Part shown: piece after piece, positions 7,703 to 14,657 of the stretch | Layout: each line of letters begins with the position of its first letter | Position numbering within the stretch: the stretch's first letter is position 1 | Source of the DNA: Mycobacterium sp. 1164985.4 | GTDB taxonomy: Bacteria; Actinomycetota; Actinomycetes; Mycobacteriales; Mycobacteriaceae | Direction of reading: 5' to 3' | NCBI RefSeq assembly: GCF_001668575.1 | Contig: NZ_LZMD01000085.1 | Span: 124,001-188,000, forward strand | DNA length: 64,000 bases | Notes under the pieces: model-generated | Told to the model about the DNA's origin: nothing | The model's database searches: none | What the model saw: only the letters and a program-made list of their open reading frames with translations | Made by a program: the position numbers and the translations under genes

Positions 7703-7735
7703 CGAGGAACTTCCTCGCGCAGGTGTCGGGTTCCC
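7703..7735 (-). promoter_or_regulatory. candidate ECF-type promoter and palindrome upstream of csbD
   Basis: On the minus strand GGGAACC (7735-7729), 18 nt and GTT (7710-7708) resemble the SigE/SigH consensus GGGAAYA-N16-17-CGTT, with A in place of C before GTT. The -10 side overlaps a perfect 15-bp palindrome, CGAGGAA-C-TTCCTCG (7703-7717). The promoter call is weak; the palindrome is certain. Confidence 0.3.
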
Positions 7736-7749
7736 GAGCACCTGACCGA

Positions 7750-8094
7750 CTAAACGCCCGCGCTGGGCAACATCGCCGAGAAGCGGGTGTAGTCGGCGCG
7801 CAACCGCACGCCATCCGTGCCAATACGGGCGACGTCCTCCCACGCCGCCACGAACGTTCCGCGGTGCCGCCACCTCGCGACTCGGGCTATCAGAGCCGGG
7901 GCGGTCGCGCCCGACCGTTCGAAACCCCAGAACGACGACCGCGTTTTGGGACTCACGACGAGTCCCAGCACCCGCGGCGCCGGCGGATCGTCGGTGGGGT
8001 CGCCGCTGGTGGCGAGGCGAACGTCGATCACCGTGCCGACCCGACGGTTGCCGGCGTCGACGACCCGCAGCCCCAAGAGTTCACTCAGCCGCAT
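7750..8094 (-). CDS. PRC-barrel domain protein
   Basis: 114 residues with an N-terminal PRC-barrel strand set (MRLSELLGLRVVDAGNRRVGTVIDVRL, then RVLGLVVSP). PRC barrels occur in the RNA-processing factor RimM, photosynthetic reaction-centre H subunits and many stress proteins of unknown role. The ATG lies 14 nt inside the upstream PRC-like gene. It is the last gene of a minus-strand operon headed by the acidic small protein and the NRAMP transporter, so it may be a cytosolic accessory of that transporter. Specific function unknown. Confidence 0.75.
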   Translation of the reverse strand: MRLSELLGLRVVDAGNRRVGTVIDVRLATSGDPTDDPPAPRVLGLVVSPKTRSSFWGFERSGATAPALIARVARWRHRGTFVAAWEDVARIGTDGVRLRADYTRFSAMLPSAGV

Positions 8095-8476
8095 GTCGGC
8101 CTCCCGGAACGCGTCTGACGATGTGGTCGCGCAGCCAGCGTTCGACCCAGCCGACGTCGAACGTCATATCGGTGGGTTTGAGCCTGACAACGACCTCGAC
8201 CGAGGCGACCAGGCGCCAGGGGATCTCCTGCAGTCGCGAACGAGGAGGTGATCCACCCAAGATGCGCGTCGCCACCACCTGTCCTGAAAGCAGGGCACTC
8301 ACCCGCGGTGGCTGGGCGTCGACGGCCACGTCGTGATCCATCTCGATGCCGGTCAGCTCGATGTCGTCGACGATTCCGACGGGATCACCCGCGTCGTCGA
8401 GCATCTGGCGGTCCAGCAGATGCAGTCGGGCGTCGAGTAGGTGACCACGATGACGCTTGACCGGAAGATCGTTCAC
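8081..8476 (-). CDS. PRC-barrel-like protein, partner of the NRAMP transporter
   Basis: 131 residues beginning at a GTG that overlaps the transporter stop (GTGA). The segment HLLDRQMLDDAGDPVGIVDDIELTG is a PRC-barrel strand pair, and a second beta-rich half follows (SRLQEIPWRLVASVEVVVRL). The C-terminus WVERWLRDHIVRRVPGG is helical and basic. Its 3' end overlaps the next PRC gene by 14 nt. The close coupling to an ion transporter suggests a regulatory or sensing role for the transported ion; no direct motif proves it. Confidence 0.68.
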   Translation of the reverse strand: MNDLPVKRHRGHLLDARLHLLDRQMLDDAGDPVGIVDDIELTGIEMDHDVAVDAQPPRVSALLSGQVVATRILGGSPPRSRLQEIPWRLVASVEVVVRLKPTDMTFDVGWVERWLRDHIVRRVPGGRHAAE

Positions 8477-9702
8477 TGTCCCGCTCCCGTCACGATCATC
8501 AACGGGATCGCCGCCACCGACGCGGCGACGATGACCACCAGGAACACCGAGGCGAGCATGTTCGTCACCCTTCCGTTGGTCTCACCACCCATGTATTGAG
8601 AGTCGTTGGCCACGATCAGGATTGGCAGGTATGTCAGCGGAAGGGCGATGGCAGAGAACACCACGGAGTACTCGGTGACGAGGATGGGGTCGACTCCGGT
8701 GAACAACACCGCTGCACAGGCGATGATCGCGATGAAGATGACGACGTGGAAGCGCGCGGCCTCGGCGGGACGTCGGAACTTGCCCCACGGCCAGCCGAGG
8801 AACTGGGCCAGGATGTATCCGCTCGACAGCGCCGTCTCCAGCGCGGCGCCGAACGTCGCCGCGACGACACCCACGATCACGAACGCCAGCGCGAGCTTCC
8901 CGCCGGCGGCCACGACCGGCATGACCGTCTGCGACAGCGAGGTCACCTCGATCTGTTGAGGGAGCAGGACAATCGCTGCCGAGGCCGCGATACCGAGCGA
9001 CAGGAGACCCCCGAGCGGGAAGCCGACGAGCACGTTGACGCGTGATGTGCTCAAATCCTTGCGGGTCCAATGCTCTTCGACGGCTCCGGAAGAGAAGAAG
9101 AAGACCTCGTACGGCGTCATCGCGGCACCGAACAGCGCGATGGCGAAGTACCAGTAGGTGGCCTCGGATTCCTGCTCAGGGATGACAGGCGTCATCGCCT
9201 GGTCGGCGAGATTCGCCCAATCCGGTTGCAGCAGAAACACACTGACGAGGAACACGATCAGGAGCAGTCCCAACAGGCCCGCGACGTTCTCCATGATCTT
9301 GAACTTGACTCGCCATACCACCAACCAGATCGCGAACGCCGCGACGGGAATCCACATCATCGGGCCGACGTCCGTAGCCAGTTGCAGGGCCAAAGCGACA
9401 CCGCCGATCTCGGCAGTCAATGTCATCAGCGTGATGAAGAAGGATGCCGCGAGGTTGGCGGCCGCGGTGCGCGGACCGAGGCGCTCCCTGATGATTTCGA
9501 AGGTCGCACGGCCGCTGACCGCCGCTACGCGGCCGGCCATGTTGGCGTACAGGCAGATTCCCGCGACACCGACGACAACGACCCAGGCCAGCCCCATTCC
9601 GAATCGTGACCCCACCACGGCGTTGGTGACCAGGTCGCCGATATCGACGAATCCACCGATCGCGGTCAGTATCCCGAGCGCGACCGACAAGAGCTTCTTC
9701 AT
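8473..9702 (-). CDS. divergent NRAMP-family divalent metal transporter
   Basis: 409 residues with 10-11 predicted membrane helices and the NRAMP (SLC11) scaffold. The helix-1 metal motif, DPGN in classical Mn/Fe transporters, is DIGD (residues 20-23) here. The helix-6 position normally reading MPHN is MTPYEVFFFSSG. These changes remove the canonical Asn and soft Met ligands, so classical Mn/Fe selectivity is doubtful; some NRAMP relatives carry Mg. ATG 9702 overlaps the upstream stop by one base (TGATG). It is cotranscribed with two PRC-barrel genes and lies under the SigF-type promoter at 10391-10415. Substrate unknown. Confidence 0.78.
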   Translation of the reverse strand: MKKLLSVALGILTAIGGFVDIGDLVTNAVVGSRFGMGLAWVVVVGVAGICLYANMAGRVAAVSGRATFEIIRERLGPRTAAANLAASFFITLMTLTAEIGGVALALQLATDVGPMMWIPVAAFAIWLVVWRVKFKIMENVAGLLGLLLIVFLVSVFLLQPDWANLADQAMTPVIPEQESEATYWYFAIALFGAAMTPYEVFFFSSGAVEEHWTRKDLSTSRVNVLVGFPLGGLLSLGIAASAAIVLLPQQIEVTSLSQTVMPVVAAGGKLALAFVIVGVVAATFGAALETALSSGYILAQFLGWPWGKFRRPAEAARFHVVIFIAIIACAAVLFTGVDPILVTEYSVVFSAIALPLTYLPILIVANDSQYMGGETNGRVTNMLASVFLVVIVAASVAAIPLMIVTGAGQ

Positions 9703-10163
9703 CAGCGGTATCGGCTTTCGAGCGCGGTCGCTGCCGCCAGGAGGTCGGCGCGAGCCCGCTGCGGCGACGGTTCGCTGCTGACCCGTCTGATGCTGGCTGC
9801 CGCGGCGTTGAGGATGCCGATGATGTCGGTCATCGAGTCGGTCAGCATGCGTTGTCGCCCGACGTCGACGGAGTCGCGGGCGCGCAGATCGGCGATGCCC
9901 TGGTAGGCCTTCACGACGTCGGAGCGGGCGTCCGACAGCTGCACACCGGCCAGTTGAGCCGTCGACCGTCCCTGCGACCACAGGTCCAACGCCGAGGCGC
10001 CGCTGCGCGCCGCCGACGTCGTTTCCTCCATCGCGCTGGCGAGTTGGCCCGGCATGCCGTCGCGATTAGCGGGGCAGCATGTGAGCAGAAGCCCGAGCGC
10101 GACGAGCACGACCAGCAGGGTCAGTGGTCCCTGGAGTCGTCGAGCGCGCTCGTAGCCGGGCAT
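9702..10163 (-). CDS. membrane-anchored helical protein of unknown function
   Basis: 153 residues with one N-terminal hydrophobic segment (LTLLVVLVALGLLLTCC, about residues 14-30). A largely alpha-helical extracytoplasmic part follows, rich in Ala, Ser and Arg, without recognisable catalytic motif. The Cys pair at the end of the hydrophobic segment could mark a lipoprotein, but the lipobox LLTC is poor. An alternative, longer N-terminus is Arg-rich and unlikely. It sits between the acidic protein and the NRAMP gene and overlaps the latter start by one base, so it is probably part of the same SigF-driven operon. Confidence 0.6.
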   Translation of the reverse strand: MPGYERARRLQGPLTLLVVLVALGLLLTCCPANRDGMPGQLASAMEETTSAARSGASALDLWSQGRSTAQLAGVQLSDARSDVVKAYQGIADLRARDSVDVGRQRMLTDSMTDIIGILNAAAASIRRVSSEPSPQRARADLLAAATALESRYR

Positions 10164-10177
10164 CGCACTGGTGCCTG

Positions 10178-10381
10178 TCAGTCCCCGACGGTGCCGTCCT
10201 CGTCGTCGATCTCCACCGTCTCGAGCTGTTCCTGCCAATCCGCGGGCGGTGCTTCCAGCGGCGGATCCGGTTCGGGTTCTGCGCTGGCTTCCTCGTCGAG
10301 AACCGGTTCGCTGGTGTCGCGCTGCTGCTCCATCGCATCGGCCACGGGAACGTCGTCGGGCAGGCTTTCGCTGTCTGACAT
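10178..10381 (-). CDS. small acidic protein, first gene of the SigF-driven minus-strand operon
   Basis: 67 residues, strongly acidic (many Asp/Glu and Pro), with the motif DDVPVADAMEQQR near the N-terminus. That PVADAxEQ sequence recurs in small actinobacterial stress-type proteins (DUF5709-like), an assignment I hold only loosely. ATG 10381 is the internal start: a longer reading would begin upstream and include the SigF -10 element. The gene begins about 10 nt after that -10 box, so its mRNA has almost no leader. It is probably intrinsically disordered. Function unknown. Confidence 0.6.
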   Translation of the reverse strand: MSDSESLPDDVPVADAMEQQRDTSEPVLDEEASAEPEPDPPLEAPPADWQEQLETVEIDDEDGTVGD

Positions 10382-10390
10382 GCCGGTCGG

Positions 10391-10415
10391 GTACCCGTGC
10401 ACCCAGTTGTGAAAC
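10391..10415 (-). promoter_or_regulatory. SigF-type promoter for the acidic protein-NRAMP-PRC operon
   Basis: Read on the minus strand: GTTT (10415-10412), 15-nt spacer, GGGTAC (10396-10391), an excellent match to GTTT-N15-17-GGGTAT. The hexamer ends 9 nt before ATG 10381. It lies back to back with the plus-strand promoter at 10509-10534. Confidence 0.7.
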
Positions 10416-10508
10416 GGCACCCGAGTCGAGCCTCTCTGGGGGTTCGACGGAAAAGTCCGATATGCGAATCGGCTCTCGTCCGCTATGCGAAGAGTCGATC
10501 GGAGAACC

Positions 10509-10534
10509 GTTTTGCCTCAGAAGTGCTCGGGTAG
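10509..10534 (+). promoter_or_regulatory. SigF-type promoter of the glycan cluster
   Basis: GTTT (10509-10512), 16-nt spacer, GGGTAG (10529-10534). The -10 element ends 9 nt before ATG 10544, so the start point should coincide with or touch the start codon (leaderless or nearly so). No Shine-Dalgarno sequence is present. Confidence 0.7.
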
Positions 10535-10543
10535 GCGGGCCTC

Positions 10544-11518
10544 ATGTCGATCTCGTCGACGCCCCGTTCGGTGCTCCTCTGGCATGTGCACGGGTCTTGG
10601 ACCGAATCCTTTGTGGCGGGCCGGCATCGCTGTGTATTGCCTGTGAATGAGCGTAGAGATTCCGACGGCCGCGGGCTGTGCGGGCGCAATTGGCCACGAG
10701 CGCAAGAGGTTTCGCTCGCTGATCTGTATGACGAGGACATCGACCTGGTGGTCTTGCAACGTCCCGAGGAAATCGATCTGACGAACCGGTGGCTGGGACG
10801 CCGACCGGGTCGAGACTTACCCGCGGTTTACGTGGAACACAACGCCCCGCGTCCGTTCGCGGTCGACAGCGTTCATCCGGTTGCTGACCGTACCGACATC
10901 CCGATCGTCCACGTGACCGACTTCAACCGGCTCATGTGGAACAACGGTTCCGCCCCGACTCGCGTCATCACTCACGGGATCGCCGACCCAGGGTTGCTCT
11001 ACCGCGGGGACGTCGCGGCCGCCGCGACGATGATCAACGAACCGTGCAGGCGTTGGCGCACGGTCGGCGCGGATTTGCTGGCCGAGTTCTCCGAGCACGT
11101 CCCGATCGACGTCTGGGGCATCGACACCGATGTGATCAGCGAATGCATCGCCAGTCCGCGGGTGTGCGGAAGAGGTGACGTGCCGACCCCCGTCCTGCTG
11201 CCTGAGGTGGCCCGGCGTCGCGTCTTCCTGCACACCGCCCGGTGGACATCGCTGGGTATGTCGCTGATCGAGGCGATGTTCATCGGAATGCCGGTGGTGG
11301 CCGTCGCGTCGACGATGGCGCCGCTGGTCGTGCCGCCGGAAGCCGGTGTCGTGAGCGTCGACGTCGACGCACTCGGCCGCGCGTTGGCGTCCTTCGTCGC
11401 GGACGGCGCCGCCGCCACCGCGGCCGGGAAGGCGGCGCGCGATTTTGCCAAGGCGCAGTTCGGAATCGATCGGTTTCTTGCGCAATGGGACGACCTCATC
11501 GATGAGTGCTGTCGGTGA
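10544..11518 (+). CDS. GT4-like glycosyltransferase, first gene of the heptose glycan cluster
   Basis: 324 residues with a GT-B fold. The C-terminal half has the nucleotide-sugar region VFLHTARWTSLGMSLIEAMFIGMPVVAVAST, where the second Glu of the GT4 EX7E motif (IEAM) is kept but the first is replaced (TSLG). The N-terminal half (LLWHVHGSWTESFVAG, VVLQRPEEIDL, PAVYVEHNAPRP) is the acceptor domain. The stop lies 20 nt before the next GT4 start. A SigF-type promoter immediately precedes the ATG. Donor and acceptor unknown; by context it acts in the cytosol on the same glycan as the genes downstream. Confidence 0.75.
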   Translation: MSISSTPRSVLLWHVHGSWTESFVAGRHRCVLPVNERRDSDGRGLCGRNWPRAQEVSLADLYDEDIDLVVLQRPEEIDLTNRWLGRRPGRDLPAVYVEHNAPRPFAVDSVHPVADRTDIPIVHVTDFNRLMWNNGSAPTRVITHGIADPGLLYRGDVAAAATMINEPCRRWRTVGADLLAEFSEHVPIDVWGIDTDVISECIASPRVCGRGDVPTPVLLPEVARRRVFLHTARWTSLGMSLIEAMFIGMPVVAVASTMAPLVVPPEAGVVSVDVDALGRALASFVADGAAATAAGKAARDFAKAQFGIDRFLAQWDDLIDECCR

Positions 11519-11538
11519 CAAGGAAAGGAGGGGCGCCG

Positions 11539-12753
11539 ATGAAGATCGCAATGGTGTCTGAGCATGCGAGCCCGCTCGCTGCGCTCGGCGGAGTCGATGC
11601 CGGAGGCCAGAACGTGCACGTCGCCGAGTTGTCGGCGGCACTGGCCAGGCGGGGCCATCAGGTCGGCGTCTACACCAGAAAGGACGACCCGAAGCTTCCC
11701 GACCGGGTCGTCACCTCGCAGGGATACACCGTGGTGCACGTGCCGGCCGGACCGGCCGAACCGCTCCCCAAAGACGAACTCCTCGCCCATATGGGGCCCT
11801 TCGCGCAATTCCTCGACGACGACTGGGCAACCGACCGGCCCGACGTGGCCCACGCCCACTTCTGGATGTCCGGTATCGCAACCCAACTCGCGGCCCGCCA
11901 TCTCGACCTGCCCGCCGTGCAGACCTTTCATGCGCTCGGTGTGGTGAAGCGTCGCCATCAGGGTGTCCGTGACACCAGTCCGCCGGATCGGTTGCACCTC
12001 GAGGCGACGGTGGCGCGCTCGGCGACCTGGGTTGCCGCCACGTGCACGGACGAGGTGTTCGAGTTGATGCGCATGGGCCGGTCCCGCAACCGGATTTCCG
12101 TGGTGCCGTGCGGCGTGGATCTTGACCTGTTCAACCCGGAAGGCCCCGTCGCTCCGCGGGGTGACATGCGCCGCATTGTCAGCGTCGGCCGGTTCGTTCC
12201 GCGAAAGGGCTTCGACGTCGTCGTGCGCGCATTGCCGCATATGCCCGATACCGAGCTCGTGATCGTCGGCGGACCGGAGGCCTCCCAGCTCGACACCGAG
12301 CCCGAGGCGCGTCGATTGATGGGTCTGGCAGGGGATTTGGGTGTCGCGGACCGCGTGCACCTCTACGGTTCGGTGTCCCGCGGCGACATGCCGGCCATCC
12401 TTCGGTCAGCCGACGTGGTCGCGTGCACCCCGTGGTACGAACCGTTCGGCATCGTGCCGCTCGAGGCGATGGCGTGTGGTGTTCCCGTCGTCGCCTCGGC
12501 GGTCGGCGGAATGCTCGACACCGTCGTGCACGACGTGACCGGACAGCTCGTCAGGCCCAAGCGCCCCGACGAGGTCGCCAAGGCGGTGAACACCTTGCTG
12601 CGAGACGACTTCCTGAGGAAGAGCATGGGTGCCGCCGGCCGGGACCGTGCGAGGGCCCGCTACTCCTGGGACCGGATCGCCGTCGACAGCCAGCGGATCT
12701 ACGATCGGCTGGCCCCGGTGCGGGTGCCGGCGACCAGCGTGTCGTCGGGATGA
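11539..12753 (+). CDS. GT4 glycosyltransferase
   Basis: 404 residues, a typical GT4 retaining enzyme. The N-terminus KIAMVSEHASPLAALGGVDAGGQNVHVAEL has the glycine-rich loop seen in sucrose-phosphate-synthase- and MshA-like members. The C-terminal donor domain has VGRFVPRKGFDVVVRALPHM and the full EX7E motif (EPFGIVPLEAMACGVPVVA). Start ATG 11539 is set by AGGAGG at 11526-11531; an earlier ATG at 11506 lies inside the previous gene. It ends 5 nt before the convergent GT2 gene. The likely donor is a UDP- or GDP-sugar, not determined. Confidence 0.88.
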   Translation: MKIAMVSEHASPLAALGGVDAGGQNVHVAELSAALARRGHQVGVYTRKDDPKLPDRVVTSQGYTVVHVPAGPAEPLPKDELLAHMGPFAQFLDDDWATDRPDVAHAHFWMSGIATQLAARHLDLPAVQTFHALGVVKRRHQGVRDTSPPDRLHLEATVARSATWVAATCTDEVFELMRMGRSRNRISVVPCGVDLDLFNPEGPVAPRGDMRRIVSVGRFVPRKGFDVVVRALPHMPDTELVIVGGPEASQLDTEPEARRLMGLAGDLGVADRVHLYGSVSRGDMPAILRSADVVACTPWYEPFGIVPLEAMACGVPVVASAVGGMLDTVVHDVTGQLVRPKRPDEVAKAVNTLLRDDFLRKSMGAAGRDRARARYSWDRIAVDSQRIYDRLAPVRVPATSVSSG

Positions 12754-12758
12754 CCGGT

Positions 12759-13643
12759 TCAGCTCGACTCCAGCAGACGCACGGCTTGCTCGAGCCGGCT
12801 GGGCAATGTGCGCCGCTGCGCGACGACCGCGGGGAGGCGAACCACCGCCTCGACAGCGCCCTTGGCATGCTCGCGATCACGCAGCGCCGCGGCGAGCATT
12901 CGCCCACTTGCGTTCAGGCAGTGGCCAATCGGACGTCGCAGCCATGTGGTGAGTACGTCGTTGCGCAGCACCCGCGCGGCCTGCGCGGCGGTCGTGGCGC
13001 GCACCGAGGAGGGCTGGTGGATCGCCACCAGTTCGGGGTGGTAGCAGAGGTCCCATCCGTTCGCAGCCAGATCGAGCGCGAGCAGTTGCTCCTCGCCGCG
13101 GAAGTGCAGGATGTCGCTGAAACCCCCAGCCTGCTGAAACGCCCGCTTGCGCACCATGGCGGCACAGCTCATGAAGCCGAGGATCGATGGGCCCGGCAGG
13201 TCCGGTCGCCGGCCGAGCGCGCTGTGTGCCAGCTGTGTGGAGAACGAATCCTCGCGGCGCTGCGGCCATACGATCGTGCGCGCGGCGAGCAGTCCCACCG
13301 ACGGATGCCGTTCGAACGCCTCCACTGCGGTCGGGGGGGACTCCGGCGTCCACCAGGAGTCGTCATCGCAGAAGGCGACGTACGGCGTGGGGCACGCCGC
13401 CACCCCGACGTTGCGCCCGACCGCGCCACGATTGGTGTCGAGCCGGATCAGCCGAAGGCGGTTCGCCGACCTGGCAGCCATCCTGTCGATGATCGCGGCG
13501 GTGTCATCGGTGGATGCGTTGTCCACCACGACGATCGGGCATGCGGTGGTGTCCAGCAGCCGGGCTGCTACCGTCGCGAGTTCGGTGGCGCGATTCCGGC
13601 TGGCTATCACGAACGAGAGGTCGGAGAAGGCTCGGTTCTGCAT
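12759..13643 (-). CDS. GT2 glycosyltransferase, inverted within the cluster
   Basis: 294 residues with a GT-A fold: SFVIASRNRATELATV, VVDNASTDDTAA and the metal-binding AFCDDDSWW (DXD-type), followed by FMSCAAMVRKRAF and HFRGEEQLLALDLA. It is the only gene of the cluster on the minus strand. It faces the GT4 gene (5-nt gap) and is divergent from the decarboxylase gene (37-nt gap). ATG 13643 avoids overlap with that gene. The inversion means it needs its own promoter in the 37-nt gap or within the next gene. It presumably adds one sugar of the product. Confidence 0.82.
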   Translation of the reverse strand: MQNRAFSDLSFVIASRNRATELATVAARLLDTTACPIVVVDNASTDDTAAIIDRMAARSANRLRLIRLDTNRGAVGRNVGVAACPTPYVAFCDDDSWWTPESPPTAVEAFERHPSVGLLAARTIVWPQRREDSFSTQLAHSALGRRPDLPGPSILGFMSCAAMVRKRAFQQAGGFSDILHFRGEEQLLALDLAANGWDLCYHPELVAIHQPSSVRATTAAQAARVLRNDVLTTWLRRPIGHCLNASGRMLAAALRDREHAKGAVEAVVRLPAVVAQRRTLPSRLEQAVRLLESS

Positions 13644-13680
13644 GACCGGGGTGACTACCCGCACATTCGGAAGGCAAACG

Positions 13681-14649
13681 ATGCGTGACATCAAACGCGC
13701 TCTGGTTACCGGCGGCAGCGGGTTTCTCGGCGGGCACCTGTGTGAGCGGCTGCTGGACCGCGGGGTCGAGGTGATCTGCGTCGACGATTCATCCACCAGC
13801 GCGCCGTCCGCGGCGGACCTGTTCCTCGACCACCCGGGATATCGCCTCGTCCGCCACGACATCAGCGAGGCACTGCCCGACCTCCCTGTGGAAATCGACA
13901 CCGTCTTCCACCTGGCGTCGCCTGCCTCGCCGGTGGACTATCTCCAGCTGCCGATCCAGACGCTGCGCACGGGCGCACTGGGCACCGAGCACATGCTGCA
14001 ATACGCCGAACGATGCGGTGCACGGCTGGTGCTGGCGTCGACCAGCGAGGTCTACGGCGACCCACAGGAACACCCGCAGTCCGAAACATATTGGGGGAAC
14101 GTCAATCCCATAGGGCCGCGCAGCGTGTACGACGAAGCCAAACGGTTCGCCGAGGCGTTGACGTTCGCCTACCTGCGTGAACGGTCAGCCGACATCGGCG
14201 TTGCGCGGATCTTCAACACGTACGGGCCCCGGATGCGGCACGACGACGGCCGCATCGTGCCGACATTCTGCCATCAGGCGCTGGCGGGCGAACCGCTCAC
14301 GGTCAACGGGACCGGCGCCCAGACCCGGTCGCTGTGCTACGTCAACGACACCGTCGCGGCGCTGATCGCGTTGGGCGAATCCGATTGCGCCGGTCCGATC
14401 AACATCGGCAACCCCGACGAGCTCACGGTGTTACGCATCGCTGAGCTCATCCGCGATCTGGTCGGCAGTGATTCACCGATCGAGTTCCGCCCGGTGCCGC
14501 AGGACGATCCGCGACGGCGGTGCCCCGACATCACGCTGGCCGGAGAGCTGCTCGGGTGGCAACCGCGGATCAGCTACACCGAAGGCTTGTCCACGACCGT
14601 CGACTGGTTCCGTCGGCAATCGGCAACCGTTGCGCTGCAGGGGAGTTGA
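13681..14649 (+). CDS. UDP-glucuronate decarboxylase-like (UDP-xylose synthase) extended SDR
   Basis: 322 residues. The N-terminal NAD motif GGSGFLGGH is present, with catalytic residues Thr121/Ser122, Glu123, Tyr150 and Lys154. The sequences HLASPASPVDYLQLPIQTL, STSEVYGDPQEHPQSE and YWGNVNPIGPRSVYDEAKR are close to UDP-xylose synthases, which oxidise C4 of UDP-glucuronate, decarboxylate it and reduce it to UDP-xylose. The UDP-glucose dehydrogenase at the cluster end supplies the substrate, which supports this over dTDP-glucose 4,6-dehydratase or epimerase alternatives. The carbamoyltransferase gene follows after 8 nt. Confidence 0.82.
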   Translation: MRDIKRALVTGGSGFLGGHLCERLLDRGVEVICVDDSSTSAPSAADLFLDHPGYRLVRHDISEALPDLPVEIDTVFHLASPASPVDYLQLPIQTLRTGALGTEHMLQYAERCGARLVLASTSEVYGDPQEHPQSETYWGNVNPIGPRSVYDEAKRFAEALTFAYLRERSADIGVARIFNTYGPRMRHDDGRIVPTFCHQALAGEPLTVNGTGAQTRSLCYVNDTVAALIALGESDCAGPINIGNPDELTVLRIAELIRDLVGSDSPIEFRPVPQDDPRRRCPDITLAGELLGWQPRISYTEGLSTTVDWFRRQSATVALQGS

Positions 14650-14657
14650 GGTAAGCC

